Of a DNA stretch of 64,000 nt, positions 46,063 through 56,014 are shown piece by piece. The DNA comes from an archaeon. Lineage in GTDB: Archaea; Aenigmatarchaeota; Aenigmatarchaeia; GW2011-AR5. The notes under the pieces were generated by a model. It was not told the origin of the DNA, did not search any database, and worked only from the letters and a program-made list of their open reading frames with translations. The number at the start of each line of letters is the position of its first letter. The first letter of the stretch is position 1. The DNA is taken from NCBI GenBank assembly GCA_028279825.1, contig JANQNA010000002.1:102329-166328 (forward strand). The letters run 5' to 3'. The translations under genes were made by a program, and so were the position numbers.

Positions 46063-49000
46063 ATGAAAGTTGCGGCATTTCTTCTCGTGTTTGTGGTAAT
46101 GTTTAGCTCTGTGGTCTTTGCTGATTATATTGATGCCGGTGTTGACGGTATAACGAAAACAAACTCAACTGTCTTTATTCGCGGGTTTGTGAAACTGGAC
46201 AACACAAGCGGCGTGTCGAATGTCAATGTTTCTGCCAGCCTGGATACATCTAACGGCTCTTCAATTACGGCTTCTACCGGGTACTTTGAAATAAATCTTA
46301 CTGCACCGGTAACGGCCGGTGACTATCCTGTTGTCGTTACAACAAACACATCCCTTTCAAAGACGTTTCCTACACATGCAAGGAACATATCAACAGCAAA
46401 TCTTACTTTTATAGGCAACAAGCCACCTTTCTCCAACGCGTCTTCTTTCCTGGTTAACGTGACTTTTGACGGGCTGCCGGTCAGTGAGCCTTTGCTTCAG
46501 GTGTTCAACCCTAACGGTAATATTTCTTCAGGATGGACCATAGTAAATGTAACACCTTATGACCAACAAACGGTTACTTACAACGTTACGGTACCGGGCA
46601 GTGCTGACGGGGAATACGCACTGATAGTGGAGAAGGGCGCCGGATTTCTTTTCTTTATCGTTAAGACCTCACTGGTTGTGGCCGTGGACATACAGGATAC
46701 AAGCAACGCATCGGCTACAGTATTTGCACCTTCTGAGTCTGTCAGGCTGTCGGCAAAAGTCAGGAACGATGACGGACCTATATCGGATGCAACTGTGACG
46801 GCTTTTATTACCCTGCCCAATTCTACCGTAAGGAATGTGACAATGACACAGACATCAATAAACGGTACGTATAAGCTTGATTTTGACGGCGCATCCGCTG
46901 CAGACGTTCATGATGTGAGGGTTGTCACGTCCGTGGAGGGTAGAGAGATAGAGGGTTCAGGGTTCTTTGAAGTAAAGGGACTTGAAGGGAAACTAGACAC
47001 GGTGAAAGATTTCTTCTTTGAGTTTGGCGGATCTTCGGCTTTCTCGGCAGGAGGCCAGGTTTCTTTCAATGTGCTCATCTACAACACGAGTTCGGACATG
47101 CCTGTAGTCGGAAGTCTTCCCGGTGCACCCGGATTTGTCAACTGTTCGGGTATCATACCAACGAAACTAAAGAACGTCCAGACGGGAGAGGAGATTCCGT
47201 TTAACCAGAGTAATATTTCCGTTTCACTGGGCAACTTCTTTGAACAGGCCGTATGCAAGATAAACTTCACTGCTCCTACTACAAACGGGATATACCAGCT
47301 AAGCGTGAACGCACTTGTAGGTGACGATTCGAGTAATACTACCACGCCTGCCACGGGATACTTTTCTGTGCAGAGTTATGTTCTGAAGATAAGTCCTATA
47401 TCTTCCGTGGGCGGGGGCGACAACTTCAAGAGTTCGCTTGTGCCAGGGTCCAATGCAACATTTGAGATTACAGCAAGGAACCTGTCAAATAACGGAACTG
47501 CTGTTACGCCCACAGACATAACCAGCATTAACCTTACCAGGATAACACCACTAGACTTTTTAGGCGGAGGGCAGAATGATATAACGGAAATTGCTTATAC
47601 TATTACAGCCGGAACAGCTACAACCAATCCCAGAGTTGATGTTGTATTGCCGGAAAACCAGACAGGGCCGTTTAATATCGAGTTTGAAGCAGAAGTTTCA
47701 AGCGGAACAATAAGAGGCACTGCATTTTACTTTGCCAAGTACGTTGAGGGATTTTTATTCCCGGCGGGCTTCTTTGGGGGACCCGGCGGATCAAGCGGCG
47801 GCGATGACTTCAAGTGTGAGGGATCAGCAACATTCAGTGCCATGCTGTACGATGTTAAAACAGGCCAGGGTGCAAAGAATGTCGTTTTCAATTCAATACA
47901 GGAAGCAAGAGAAGAACTGACAGGACGCTCTGTTATTGATTATCTTACCATTACATCCTCCACAGTTTCAGACAGTGACGGAAATGCAAACGTAACAGTG
48001 AGTTTTTCAGGTGCAACAAGCTATTCAGGATTCTACTTCTTCCTGATAAATGTAACCACGAGTGACGGCAAGTTTGACATAATTCCGGGCGGCTTTGAGT
48101 GTAGATCGTTGAATTTCTTCCCTAATGCAAAAGGAGAAGATACTCAGGACTTCAGCGTCGGACCTAATGCAACACTCAGTGTCGTTGTGTCAAATATTAA
48201 GAATGTGGCTGTTGCTTCTCCTTACAGGGTGGAAAACGGCACAGTGAGCGTAACGTCTTTGGAGAACTTTGACCAGGCAATGGGAAGACCGAATTTCTAT
48301 GCGGGTCCTGTTGCAACTTTCCCGCTTATAGACGGAAATGCTACTATTAATCTGTCTGCCCAGAACTTTTCATTATCCAGGTGGCCAAGCGGATTCAACG
48401 GATTGAAAGTGAAGGTATGTGATAATTCTACAGATCCTGACACATGTGATACAAGCTTTGGCGGTTTCAGGTCAGTTTCATTTGACGCGTTCTTTGACTT
48501 TTCGTACTCAATGCCAAGCCAGGTTGTGCCTCTGGAAAATGTCACGTTTACAATAAATGCAAGAACGAATGTTACTGAGAATGGCGTGACAAATACAATC
48601 TCCAAGATCACTGCCACTATGGGTCAGCCTTGGGCAGGCGCGTCTGAGACGGCTTACACGAACTCTACACTTGTAGCGGACGGCTGGAACAATTCAGCAG
48701 ATGTCGGGTTTGAGAAATGGAATGTCACGGTTGAGATACCCGCCAATGTGAGAAAGGGTGACAACATGCTCACGATAAGGATCAAGGATTACAGGAATGA
48801 GACGACTGACGTTGAATTTTTCTTAACGGTTGTAAAATATAGCGTCTTTGTACCGGACGGTGAAGGAGTTTTCATGGATGCCTGGTTTTTCGAAGCAAAT
48901 CATACTGATGCAAACAATGTTTCAGATGTGAACAGTACGTATGGAATAAACCTGAGTTATGTTAATGCAACGTTTAACGTTAACTCAAAGTCTGCACAGG

Positions 49001-50478
49001 CATGCGGATTGTTCGGCTTTAACACAACACGATTTGGTCCTTCTAACGCCCAGGTCGGTTACAGTCCAACCACTGCTATTGTGATCATTGATAACGGCAC
49101 AGCCGGCACTTACGATACAGCCATATTCCGTGATAATTCTACAGGTGAATATGCAATTGCATATGCAGCCAACAGGTCGCTGGCAGGCGCGGGATTTGAC
49201 GGTTTGTATCTTAGGAGGGTAATGGATTGCGGGTTTGCTGAAATAATAAACGCAACAGCAACACCAACCGGTTTTGGTTCTGGTTTTGGCGGACAGCACC
49301 AGAAACTGACGAACTTTGACGTGCCTTTCATTGTAAAGAAGTCAAACGTTGCTGCCCCGAGCATGACAGTAGATATATCCCAGATTGTTCTGCAGGAGGA
49401 TCTTGGCGGCGGGCGTGGCGGATTTGGATTCCAGGGATTCTTGTCAGCTTCGAACTTTACAAAGGTTGTTGGTACTACTGATGCAAATGGAATTGCTTTC
49501 CTTAGAGTTAATGTATCCATCAGCGGAAGTTACGGGCTGATATGGAATCTTACAGATGGTTCTGAGACAGATGTTGCTGAGTTCTCACAGGTTATACCGT
49601 TTGAGGTCAAGACATTCAATACCTATGGTGGTGTTGCATCTTCAGGATTCCTTCATGCCGTGAATCTTACGTTAAATACGACGACATATGACAATTCTAC
49701 AATACCGTTTTATAACATCTTTGTTGCAACCTGGGACGAAGTTACACAAGGCGAGCTGTTTGACAGCCTGACAACGACGAACGTTACCGTGGCACTTAGA
49801 AACGTATCACAGCAGCAGAACGTTGCAACTGCAGGTCCTTATATGCCTATTCCGGAATACAGATGGATTGTCCTGGATAACGATGCCAATATTTGTACTA
49901 ACTGTACCACAGCTGAGGGTGATGCACAGTATCCTGTCACAAATAACTGGACGAATGTATTCAGGACAGGCGGTGACAATATAAATCCTTCCGGATTTGT
50001 TGGAACAGAATTTGCTGTTGACGGTAACTGGACCGTAAATTCCCAGGAAAGATGGGTTACACTTGCAGGGACCGGAACAACGTTTGATACATTCATAGCT
50101 AATCCCGGCGTATCTACAAGAGTTGACGTTAATGTTACTGTCAGGGTCTGTGCATTTACGTTTGACAGACCTGAGCAACCGGTCATAAATGCAAATGTAT
50201 CCCTACAGACTGAGAAATTCAACAGCTTCGGACCTTCCACGCTGGAGAACCTTACAATATATGATCCTTATACGAATGCGGCGACGTCTTCAGTACTGAC
50301 AGGCCCAAGCGGCTGTGCGACGTTCAATATTTCCAGGATTGACAGTGACTCAACGCGCGGGTGGTCAACCGGGATGCCGAACAGTATTAAGGGTACAGTA
50401 ACAAAAGGCGGATCGGTTGAAAATGTTTTCGTCGGTTCTGTCAGTGTTTCATGTCCTGTGGGAGTGCCGTGTATTTAG
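46063..50478 (+). CDS. Giant secreted surface protein (1471 aa)
   Basis: A signal peptide (VAAFLLVFVVMFSSVVFA) precedes about 1450 residues of beta-sandwich-like sequence rich in Thr, Asn, Gly and Val. N-glycosylation sequons (N-x-S/T) are very frequent. Repeated Ig-like units begin with GGxxFxxxG-type motifs (EFGGSSAFSAGGQVSFNV, GGDDFKCEGSATFSAML, SSVGGGDNFKSSL). Cys are few. There is no C-terminal membrane helix, and it ends VSCPVGVPCI. It is probably an S-layer or adhesion component held by another protein, most likely the next gene's product. Start ATG 46063. Confidence 0.8.
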   Translation: MKVAAFLLVFVVMFSSVVFADYIDAGVDGITKTNSTVFIRGFVKLDNTSGVSNVNVSASLDTSNGSSITASTGYFEINLTAPVTAGDYPVVVTTNTSLSKTFPTHARNISTANLTFIGNKPPFSNASSFLVNVTFDGLPVSEPLLQVFNPNGNISSGWTIVNVTPYDQQTVTYNVTVPGSADGEYALIVEKGAGFLFFIVKTSLVVAVDIQDTSNASATVFAPSESVRLSAKVRNDDGPISDATVTAFITLPNSTVRNVTMTQTSINGTYKLDFDGASAADVHDVRVVTSVEGREIEGSGFFEVKGLEGKLDTVKDFFFEFGGSSAFSAGGQVSFNVLIYNTSSDMPVVGSLPGAPGFVNCSGIIPTKLKNVQTGEEIPFNQSNISVSLGNFFEQAVCKINFTAPTTNGIYQLSVNALVGDDSSNTTTPATGYFSVQSYVLKISPISSVGGGDNFKSSLVPGSNATFEITARNLSNNGTAVTPTDITSINLTRITPLDFLGGGQNDITEIAYTITAGTATTNPRVDVVLPENQTGPFNIEFEAEVSSGTIRGTAFYFAKYVEGFLFPAGFFGGPGGSSGGDDFKCEGSATFSAMLYDVKTGQGAKNVVFNSIQEAREELTGRSVIDYLTITSSTVSDSDGNANVTVSFSGATSYSGFYFFLINVTTSDGKFDIIPGGFECRSLNFFPNAKGEDTQDFSVGPNATLSVVVSNIKNVAVASPYRVENGTVSVTSLENFDQAMGRPNFYAGPVATFPLIDGNATINLSAQNFSLSRWPSGFNGLKVKVCDNSTDPDTCDTSFGGFRSVSFDAFFDFSYSMPSQVVPLENVTFTINARTNVTENGVTNTISKITATMGQPWAGASETAYTNSTLVADGWNNSADVGFEKWNVTVEIPANVRKGDNMLTIRIKDYRNETTDVEFFLTVVKYSVFVPDGEGVFMDAWFFEANHTDANNVSDVNSTYGINLSYVNATFNVNSKSAQACGLFGFNTTRFGPSNAQVGYSPTTAIVIIDNGTAGTYDTAIFRDNSTGEYAIAYAANRSLAGAGFDGLYLRRVMDCGFAEIINATATPTGFGSGFGGQHQKLTNFDVPFIVKKSNVAAPSMTVDISQIVLQEDLGGGRGGFGFQGFLSASNFTKVVGTTDANGIAFLRVNVSISGSYGLIWNLTDGSETDVAEFSQVIPFEVKTFNTYGGVASSGFLHAVNLTLNTTTYDNSTIPFYNIFVATWDEVTQGELFDSLTTTNVTVALRNVSQQQNVATAGPYMPIPEYRWIVLDNDANICTNCTTAEGDAQYPVTNNWTNVFRTGGDNINPSGFVGTEFAVDGNWTVNSQERWVTLAGTGTTFDTFIANPGVSTRVDVNVTVRVCAFTFDRPEQPVINANVSLQTEKFNSFGPSTLENLTIYDPYTNAATSSVLTGPSGCATFNISRIDSDSTRGWSTGMPNSIKGTVTKGGSVENVFVGSVSVSCPVGVPCI

Positions 50479-50486
50479 GTGACAAT

Positions 50487-51911
50487 ATGAATAAGATAAT
50501 AATTGGATTGATTGTGCTTGTGGTGTTTGCCACGCCCGGTTTTGCCGTGCAATGCCTGACGGATGTGGACGGTACAACATCAGTAACAACCAACGTCACG
50601 ACAGGTACAAATGTGCAGATATCCGTTACGCCTTCGGGCAGCTGTACAGGGGGCGAGGTCACCTTACAGCTTACCTATACTAATTGTTCGCTTACCATAA
50701 ATGATCCCGCTTCTCCCGGTTACTATACCGGTGTGTCTACAGGCACAACAAAGACATTCACGGTGACAAGCGGGTCGCAGGATATATGCACTATAACTGC
50801 CAGGGGAACAACAACAGACGGATCTGTGGACGACAATACGCCTGTCATACTCGAGTTTATTGACCCGTCTACACTGACACTTGCTGGAGCACCTTCAACT
50901 GCCACGGCTGCATACGGTGCTTCTTTCAACATGAGTATAAACGTGTCAAACTCGCAGTCAACTGATACGCTGACATCGTATGAACTCACCCTGCCGACAG
51001 GACTTACAAGGAATACCGGTGATCCTACATCAAGTTCATCTACCACAGTCTACGCAGGCGGCACAAGTGTTCTATCATGGACATTGACTCATACAACATG
51101 TTTTACAAGCGGTGCGATTTCTTTCCAGCTTGGTGACAATTCTGAGGCTTTTTCGGCTACTGTGACGGGCAACGCCTCATGCGGGAGCAGCGGCAACGGC
51201 GGTTCCACTCCAGGCGGTGGCAGCACCGGTGACAATACAACAAACGGGACCAGTTCAACAAAAGAAACAAAGTTGTTTTCCATAGAATCGGGCCTGAGCG
51301 AGATTATTTCATTTACAAAGCTGGACGCAATAGGATTAACGTCAATAGCCCTTATTCCTACAACGACAAAGACAGGTCTTATCATGCGAGCTGAGCCGGG
51401 GACAATACCTTCGGGTGCTTCCTTGCCTGCCGGAGTTGTTTACAGTTACATGGATGTTGGCCTGTCAAATGGTGATGGTAACGACTTTTCAACAATCAAC
51501 ATGAGATTCAAGGTAACCAAGTCATGGGTTACAACAAACAATGTTGACCATGATACTATTGCGCTGTACAGATATAATTCCGGATGGGAAAAATTAACAA
51601 CAACGGAAACTAACGAGGATTCCTCTTACTACTATTATGAGGCCAGTACACCCGGGTTTTCTATATTTGCGGTGGGTGCTGAAAAGATTGACACCGGCAC
51701 GACCGGGCCGACAAATACTACCGATACACCACCACCAGAAGTAAATACCACGGAAACACCGGCTGCGGGGAGTGACCTGGTTGTACCCACGGGATCTGAG
51801 GACTCCAATCTCCTGCTGGCCGTCGTGGTGATAATAATTGCAGTGGTTGTAGCGTTTTTCTACTTCTTCCGTGTTAAGCCGGAGGCACCGTACGTTTTCA
51901 GGAAAGAGTAG
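50487..51911 (+). CDS. Membrane-anchored surface protein with PGF-pre-PGF-like domain
   Basis: 474 aa. A signal peptide (KIIIGLIVLVVFATPGFA) precedes beta-rich Ig-like domains and a Gly/Ser/Thr linker (GSSGNGGSTPGGGSTGDNTT). The conserved domain at about 260-410 has ITFTKLDAIGLTSIALIP-like sequence and the WEKLTTTETNEDSSYYYYEA / TPGFSIFAVGAE pattern of the PGF-pre-PGF family. A proline/threonine stalk leads to one C-terminal membrane helix (LLLAVVVIIIAVVVAFFYFF). Starts 8 bases after the giant gene; GGTGAC is its ribosome-binding site. It could anchor the giant protein. Confidence 0.75.
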   Translation: MNKIIIGLIVLVVFATPGFAVQCLTDVDGTTSVTTNVTTGTNVQISVTPSGSCTGGEVTLQLTYTNCSLTINDPASPGYYTGVSTGTTKTFTVTSGSQDICTITARGTTTDGSVDDNTPVILEFIDPSTLTLAGAPSTATAAYGASFNMSINVSNSQSTDTLTSYELTLPTGLTRNTGDPTSSSSTTVYAGGTSVLSWTLTHTTCFTSGAISFQLGDNSEAFSATVTGNASCGSSGNGGSTPGGGSTGDNTTNGTSSTKETKLFSIESGLSEIISFTKLDAIGLTSIALIPTTTKTGLIMRAEPGTIPSGASLPAGVVYSYMDVGLSNGDGNDFSTINMRFKVTKSWVTTNNVDHDTIALYRYNSGWEKLTTTETNEDSSYYYYEASTPGFSIFAVGAEKIDTGTTGPTNTTDTPPPEVNTTETPAAGSDLVVPTGSEDSNLLLAVVVIIIAVVVAFFYFFRVKPEAPYVFRKE

Positions 51912-51949
51912 TTCAGAACTCTTTTAAGTCTTGATACAAAGTAGATAGT

Positions 51950-53359
51950 ATGCTCAAGCTTTACAATACTTTGACAAGGAAAAAACAGGTTTTCAAGCCC
52001 CTCGGAAAAGAGGTAATGCTCTATACGTGCGGCCTGACTGTCTATGACTATGGTCATATCGGTAACTTCAGGGCGTTTATTTTTGAGGATCTGCTTAGAA
52101 GAACTTTAGAACTGAACGGTTTCAACGTGAAACATGTGCAGAACTTTACAGATGTAGGGCATTTAGTATCAGACGCTGACGCGGGCGATGACAAAATGGA
52201 AGTCGGTGCCAGGCGTGAGCACAAAACAGCCTGGCAGATCGCGCAGTTCTATATTGATGCATTTCTGGAAGATGAGAAAAAACTGAGGATAAAACAGCCT
52301 ACGATAAGGCCAAGAGCTACTGACAATATTCCGGAAATGATTGAGTTTATTGAAAAACTGGAAGAAAAGGGCTATACATATGCAACGGATGACGGCGTGT
52401 ACTTTGATACAACGAAATTCAAGACTTATGGCAGAATGGCAAAGCTGGACCTGAAGGGTCTCAAAGCAGGTGCAAGGGTTGAAATGGGCCAGAAAAAGAA
52501 TCCTACGGATTTTGCTTTGTGGAAATTTTCCAAGGGTGCAAAGCGTGATATGGAATGGGAGGCACCTTTCGGCAAGGGCTTTCCCGGGTGGCACATTGAA
52601 TGTTCTGTCATGGCAATGAAATACCTGGCGGAGACCATAGATATACACTGCGGCGGAATAGATCATATTCCTGTTCACCACACAAATGAGATAGCACAGA
52701 GTGAAGCTCTTACAGACAAACGCTTTGCAAACTTCTGGATGCACAATGAGTTTATGACCGTGGACGGCAAAAAGATGTCCAAGTCTCTGGGAAATTTCTT
52801 TACTCTGAGAGACCTTTCAGAAAAAGGATTCAGTCCTTTGGCTTTCCGGTACCTGTGTATAGCGAGTCATTACAGAAGCCAGATGAACTTTACCCTTGAA
52901 GCTCTGGAAGATGCAGAAAACACCGTGAAAAGTATAAACGATTTTGTCTTCCGAATAAAGAATACTGAAGGTGCGGAAAGCAAGAAAATAATTCCTGCTG
53001 TGGAAAAGGCTGACAAGGACTTTATGCAATGGGTTAACGACGACATGAACATGCCTGAGGCTTTGTCAATCGTATTTAATCTCATGAAACTGGTCAACAA
53101 GGAAATTGATTCAGATAAAGGCAATAGAAGTGAGCTTGACAGGGTATATGATTTTATGATAAAGGTGAACACGTTAATCGATGTGGTGGAAGAAAAGTCA
53201 GCTACGCTGAGTGATGAAGAGAAGAAGCTTATAGAGCTGCGTGAAAAATTCCGCAAGGATAAGGATTACAAGGCAGCCGACGAGATTCGTGCGCAGTTGA
53301 AGGAAAAGGGTATAATTCTTGAGGACTCGCCTCAGGGTGTCAAATGGAAGCGCGTTTGA
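51950..53359 (+). CDS. cysS: Cysteinyl-tRNA synthetase
   Basis: 469-aa class I enzyme. HIGH-like HIGN (TVYDYGHIGNFRAF) lies near residue 35, KMSKS in KKMSKSLGNFF, and zinc ligands in YTCG, IECSVMA and HHTNEIAQSE. The C-terminal anticodon domain is complete. A TATA-like CTTTTAAG about 28 bases upstream suggests a leaderless start, so no leader like that of valS is present. The tRNA-Cys is at 40764. Confidence 0.93.
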   Translation: MLKLYNTLTRKKQVFKPLGKEVMLYTCGLTVYDYGHIGNFRAFIFEDLLRRTLELNGFNVKHVQNFTDVGHLVSDADAGDDKMEVGARREHKTAWQIAQFYIDAFLEDEKKLRIKQPTIRPRATDNIPEMIEFIEKLEEKGYTYATDDGVYFDTTKFKTYGRMAKLDLKGLKAGARVEMGQKKNPTDFALWKFSKGAKRDMEWEAPFGKGFPGWHIECSVMAMKYLAETIDIHCGGIDHIPVHHTNEIAQSEALTDKRFANFWMHNEFMTVDGKKMSKSLGNFFTLRDLSEKGFSPLAFRYLCIASHYRSQMNFTLEALEDAENTVKSINDFVFRIKNTEGAESKKIIPAVEKADKDFMQWVNDDMNMPEALSIVFNLMKLVNKEIDSDKGNRSELDRVYDFMIKVNTLIDVVEEKSATLSDEEKKLIELREKFRKDKDYKAADEIRAQLKEKGIILEDSPQGVKWKRV

Positions 53360-53393
53360 TTGCATTTTTAAGAATTTCGGATTTAGTTCTGCT

Positions 53394-54491
53394 ATGAAGG
53401 TCTATGAGTTGCAAAAAGGTGTTGTAGCTGATTTTATTAGGGAAACTGCAAGAAGTACTGAAGAAGGCGTTGCCTTGTATTTTCTTGTGACTAAAGAGAT
53501 TAGATTTAGATATGTGGATCTTACTAATTATGGATTGAATCCTGATGATATAGATATTATGGTGAGTGCCGGTCTTCTCAGGGAGATCGAAGTTGATCGA
53601 TCCACTACTCTGAGCATAGCTGGACATCATAAATATGCTACAGACGAAACATATAGAGAGAATGCTCTTTCTTCTCTGGCGAAAGCGAGGGCTAATATTA
53701 AGAGATCCGGTGTTGGTCTGAAAGAAGCCAGAAGAAGACGTGTTGCTAGATTCAAGAAGCGAAGAGAACGCCTGTTAAAGGAAGTTATTATTCCTGAATT
53801 TGGTGTTGACGGAGAATTACCCGAAGATGGTGTTTCCATAAAAGCCGTTGAAGAAGTGTTGGGAAAATATCCAGAAGTTTTGGAAATGTACCCAGATGGT
53901 ATTTATGATGCTCTTTTTTATGATATTGGACACATGGGCATTAGAGTGGCTGACAGGTATGAAAAAATAGGTGAGACATGGATAAGAAAGCTTAAAGAAA
54001 ATCCTTTTCTTTTGTCTAAATTGCAAAGAAGAGCGGCTGAAGCTACTGCCAGAAGACTTGAAATCTATGAAGAGGAACCTGAAAGAGCTGATGCTGCACA
54101 TAAGGCGTCTGCAGCTACAAGAAAGAGGAAGATGCAAACAGATCCCAAATTTGCTAAGAAGACTAGGGAAAATCTTTCAAAGGGACCCGGCGCTTTTCTA
54201 GAGAAATGTGATACAGATCCGAAATTTAAGGCCAAAGCAGATAAAAACGCTCGTGCGGGTTTGACAAAGGGCAATAAAATAAAGAAGAAGAGGATTGCAA
54301 GAAGAAGGAAAGCGTTGAAGAGTCTGGTTGAAAGAAGATTTGGTCATCTGCATGGAATTTCGGTACCTAAACTTACATCCTATTTAGAGGAGAAAAGGCC
54401 CTCCTTTATAGAGAGGTATTATTTTGGAAGATTCAGTTATGGAACCCTGAAGAAAGATATGATAGCTCTTAGAAGAGAACATCGTGGTTGA
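53394..54491 (+). CDS. Basic repeat-containing protein of unknown function (365 aa)
   Basis: Starts MKVYELQKGVVADFIRETAR (ATG 53394, TTTTTAAG about 28 bases upstream). Arg/Lys-rich throughout. Short repeats resemble SLAKARANIKRSGVGLKEAR and KKTRENLSKGPGAFLEKCDT / KAKADKNARAGLTKG, each built around DPKF. A helical first part and a basic C-terminus (GNKIKKKRIARRRKALKS) predict nucleic-acid binding. No family recognised; reminiscent of helix-repeat modules of homing nucleases or phage proteins, without a nuclease motif. Confidence 0.55.
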   Translation: MKVYELQKGVVADFIRETARSTEEGVALYFLVTKEIRFRYVDLTNYGLNPDDIDIMVSAGLLREIEVDRSTTLSIAGHHKYATDETYRENALSSLAKARANIKRSGVGLKEARRRRVARFKKRRERLLKEVIIPEFGVDGELPEDGVSIKAVEEVLGKYPEVLEMYPDGIYDALFYDIGHMGIRVADRYEKIGETWIRKLKENPFLLSKLQRRAAEATARRLEIYEEEPERADAAHKASAATRKRKMQTDPKFAKKTRENLSKGPGAFLEKCDTDPKFKAKADKNARAGLTKGNKIKKKRIARRRKALKSLVERRFGHLHGISVPKLTSYLEEKRPSFIERYYFGRFSYGTLKKDMIALRREHRG

Positions 54492-54525
54492 TTCATTTTT
54501 ATACTTTTTTGACGTATCTGCAAAG

Positions 54526-55026
54526 ATGTCACGAACACCTGAAGAAACGAAGCGATTAATAAGGAGCCTCAGCGAGCGTGGGATGCCAGATGCACGGGTA
54601 GCCGAAATGGCTGGTGTTGCTATTTCAACAGCCAGGAAATATAGAGCTACTAAAAGAGATGATGCGGCGTTATCAACTGAAGATGCTGCAGTTGTGTTGA
54701 CGGAAGCTCTTAGACATGCAGCTGAGCAACCAAGACGTGAAAACCTGAAAGAAAATGTTTATTTAGAAGTCTTGGAATATCTGTATCAAACAACAGAAAT
54801 TCTATACGCTACTGAAAGACGTGTTAAACCTGTTATGATAATGGTTGATCCTCTAAACAATACAATTCCTATGAGGGATTTACTTCGCTATGCTATGGGC
54901 TGGTACGACACTTTGCCTCGAGGCCATGAATTGAAGAAGTTATTTGCTGACAAAGGTCCAAGAGAAAGATTTGATTATTTGGACGGAGAATCCAAAAAAG
55001 GAGAAAAATCGAGATTTTACTGGTAA
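54526..55026 (+). CDS. HTH-containing protein (166 aa)
   Basis: Starts MSRTPEETKRLIRSLSERGM; the segment PDARVAEMAGVAISTARKYR (about 21-40) is a helix-turn-helix like those of resolvase/merR or phage regulators. The remaining 120 residues are helical and acidic, without a known domain. A TATA-like TTTTTATAC about 28 bases upstream of ATG 54526 indicates a leaderless start. Lies right after the basic repeat protein and may belong with it. Confidence 0.55.
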   Translation: MSRTPEETKRLIRSLSERGMPDARVAEMAGVAISTARKYRATKRDDAALSTEDAAVVLTEALRHAAEQPRRENLKENVYLEVLEYLYQTTEILYATERRVKPVMIMVDPLNNTIPMRDLLRYAMGWYDTLPRGHELKKLFADKGPRERFDYLDGESKKGEKSRFYW

Positions 55027-55051
55027 TAAAGCTTTCTTTACAAATTCTATT

Positions 55052-55339
55052 ATGGACAGACGATCTAAACCTGCATGGCAATTGAAAATAGCAAAGGAAA
55101 GGATAGACATACTTTTCAAAGAAGCGCAAAAAACGAAGGAAAAGAAACTGCAGAACAGATACGTTGAACTTGCAAGAAAAATAGGAATGAGATATAACGT
55201 GAAGATAGAAAGCAAGTACAGACGGAAATACTGTCGCTACTGCTACGCTTACTTGACTTCTAAGCGTAGACTTGTAAAAGGCAATCTTGTTGTTAATTGT
55301 ATTGATTGCAAGAAGACCAATAGATATCCATACAAATAA
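55052..55339 (+). CDS. rnp4: RNase P protein component 4 (Rpp21/Rpr2)
   Basis: 95 aa. Start MDRRSKPAWQLKIAKERIDI. Helical N-terminus, then the zinc ribbon CRYCYAYL and CIDC with basic loop SKRRLVKGNLVV, the Rpr2 signature. Partner of Rpp29 (18626) in tRNA 5' maturation. In many archaea it lies beside S19e; here 2.8 kb of other genes intervene. Confidence 0.85.
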   Translation: MDRRSKPAWQLKIAKERIDILFKEAQKTKEKKLQNRYVELARKIGMRYNVKIESKYRRKYCRYCYAYLTSKRRLVKGNLVVNCIDCKKTNRYPYK

Positions 55340-55410
55340 TTATGTAATGTATTCGTAATTTTTATGCATTACAGTGTAATTGTTAAGTATATTTTTGGTC
55401 AATAAATTCA

Positions 55411-55752
55411 ATGGAAGTCGACAAGCTTCTTGAACAGGCAAAGAAGAAACTCCATGATCTAGATCTTATTGTGGATCCATATGATCTTTCATTTGTGTGG
55501 GTTAGTTCTAAAGTGTGTAAACTTATCGGTTATTCTGAAAAGGAAGCTTTGGCCACACAGATGATAGAGGTGCATACAGGCCAGGAAGAGGAAGTAAAGA
55601 GGATGGAAATGGAATTTTCGTGTCCTTTCCCTGAGAAACAGATGAATCTTCCTATAAGGACAAAGGACGGTATAGAGTTAAAATTAACAACAAAAACCGT
55701 ATGTTTTGAGTTTGACGGACAGCCTTATGTCATCGGCAAGATTCTGGAGTGA
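55411..55752 (+). CDS. Stand-alone PAS-like domain protein
   Basis: 113 aa. A short helix (MEVDKLLEQAKKKLHDLDL) precedes a PAS pattern: DPYDLSFVWVSSKVCKLIGY, SEKEAL, and the strand FEFDGQPYVIGKILE. No kinase or output domain is fused, so it would act as a small sensor or binding protein. An AT-rich region with TATA-like sequence precedes it. Confidence 0.65.
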   Translation: MEVDKLLEQAKKKLHDLDLIVDPYDLSFVWVSSKVCKLIGYSEKEALATQMIEVHTGQEEEVKRMEMEFSCPFPEKQMNLPIRTKDGIELKLTTKTVCFEFDGQPYVIGKILE

Positions 55753-55756
55753 TAGA

Positions 55757-56014
55757 ATGGTTATACATGAGACTAGAGATGAGGCATTAAAGCACGGGTT
55801 GCGGGTTCTAGGATACAGTGATAAAGAGAAAATTGATAGTCTGGTACAATTTCTTGGTTACGCAAGACTGCGTAATGATCCTGGAGGATTTTTGGATTTC
55901 TATGAGTTAAAAACACCTTTTGGTTTGGATGCCGGCATTGGTATTCATGGAAATGCAAACGGTTTTGAAATGAAGATCATAAATCCGGCTACAGGCCGCT
56001 CCCAGAAATTCTAG
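55757..56014 (+). CDS. Small protein of unknown function (85 aa)
   Basis: Starts MVIHETRDEALKHGLRVLGY, 4 bases after the PAS-like gene, so likely cotranscribed. Contains DAGIGIHGNANGFEMKIINP. Unrecognised. Its 3' end overlaps the convergent dehydrogenase gene by 4 bases. Confidence 0.55.
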   Translation: MVIHETRDEALKHGLRVLGYSDKEKIDSLVQFLGYARLRNDPGGFLDFYELKTPFGLDAGIGIHGNANGFEMKIINPATGRSQKF

